From positions 1 through 23,102 of the forward strand of contig CAZWCX010000114.1 in NCBI GenBank assembly GCA_964632945.1: a stretch of DNA of 23,102 bases. The letters are read 5' to 3'. Origin of the DNA: CAZWCX01 sp964632945 (GTDB taxonomy: Bacteria > Planctomycetota > MHYJ01 > WSZJ01 > CAZWCX01). Shown here one piece after another: positions 23,079 to 23,102 of the stretch; within the stretch, counting starts at the first letter, position 1, and each line of letters opens with the position of its first letter. Position numbers and translations under genes: made by a program. The notes beneath the pieces were generated by a model. It had not been told where the DNA came from, did no database searches, and worked only from the letters and a program-made list of their open reading frames with translations.

Positions 23079-23102
23079 TCACCCCCGCACCTGCACCACC
23101 AC
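23079..23102 (-). CDS. Possible C-terminal fragment of a minus-strand gene
   Basis: Reading leftward from the right edge gives GTG GTG GTG CAG GTG CGG GGG TGA, encoding VVVQVRG and a stop. It might be the end of a gene converging on the lipid kinase. Eight codons are too few to identify it, and this may be chance. The 126 bases between the kinase stop (22952) and this stop hold only the palindrome at 22961-22974. Confidence 0.2.
   Translation of the reverse strand: MVVQVRG

Noticed and set aside
22894..23082. Minus-strand frame of 62 codons at the right end
   Set aside because: It is Arg/Pro/Gly-rich, overlaps the lipid kinase end and lacks a ribosome site; a shadow is more likely than a gene.
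1..23102. tRNA, rRNA, CRISPR arrays, insertion sequences, att sites
   Set aside because: I found no cloverleaf-like segments, regularly spaced direct repeats, transposase motifs or long terminal inverted repeats.

Overview
The window is about 23 kb of very GC-rich, densely coding bacterial DNA. I see no RNA genes, insertion sequences, CRISPR arrays or phage genes. Gram-negative-type features include a Tad/type IV pilus-type ATPase, predicted signal peptides on periplasmic TPR proteins, an NtrY-like sensor kinase and a ComM-type helicase. Together with several unusual domain fusions, these suggest an environmental or uncultured high-GC lineage such as Planctomycetota, Myxococcota or a candidate phylum. 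No marker here fixes the phylum.

Region 1 (1-3.7 kb) is a divergent pair. A minus-strand FHA-CpaF secretion ATPase and a plus-strand ComM/YifB AAA+ protein each have a readable sigma70-type promoter in the shared intergenic gap.

Region 2 (3.7-8.2 kb) is a plus-strand run that looks like signalling plus peptide or protein modification. It holds a SpoIIE/RsbU-type PP2C phosphatase with five N-terminal CPxC...H...C modules, a STAS anti-sigma-antagonist, a complete radical SAM/SPASM enzyme, and a small membrane-anchored double zinc-ribbon protein. The small protein's start overlaps the stop of the SPASM gene, and it carries three YGPP motifs, two of them identical at VMYGPPP. This pair is my best candidate for an undescribed system: a SPASM maturase with a multi-site substrate.

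Region 3 (8.2-12.1 kb, minus strand) holds an 803-residue protein of unknown function with a glycine-rich nucleotide-binding-like loop. Upstream of it is an exported alpha/beta-hydrolase-like TPR protein that has lost the expected catalytic residues.

Region 4 (12.25-23 kb, plus strand) holds seven genes. They are a 1342-residue, roughly 12-TM NtrY-like histidine kinase whose promoter predicts a leaderless mRNA; a two-TM DUF4190-like protein with a pseudopilin-like tail; an exported TPR protein fused to a CPBP intramembrane protease; an ABC ATPase and its 12-TM permease overlapping at GTGA; ribonuclease HI; and a diacylglycerol/sphingosine-kinase-fold lipid kinase. The CPBP protein and the ABC exporter are almost contiguous and may act together at the envelope. 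The rest looks like housekeeping.
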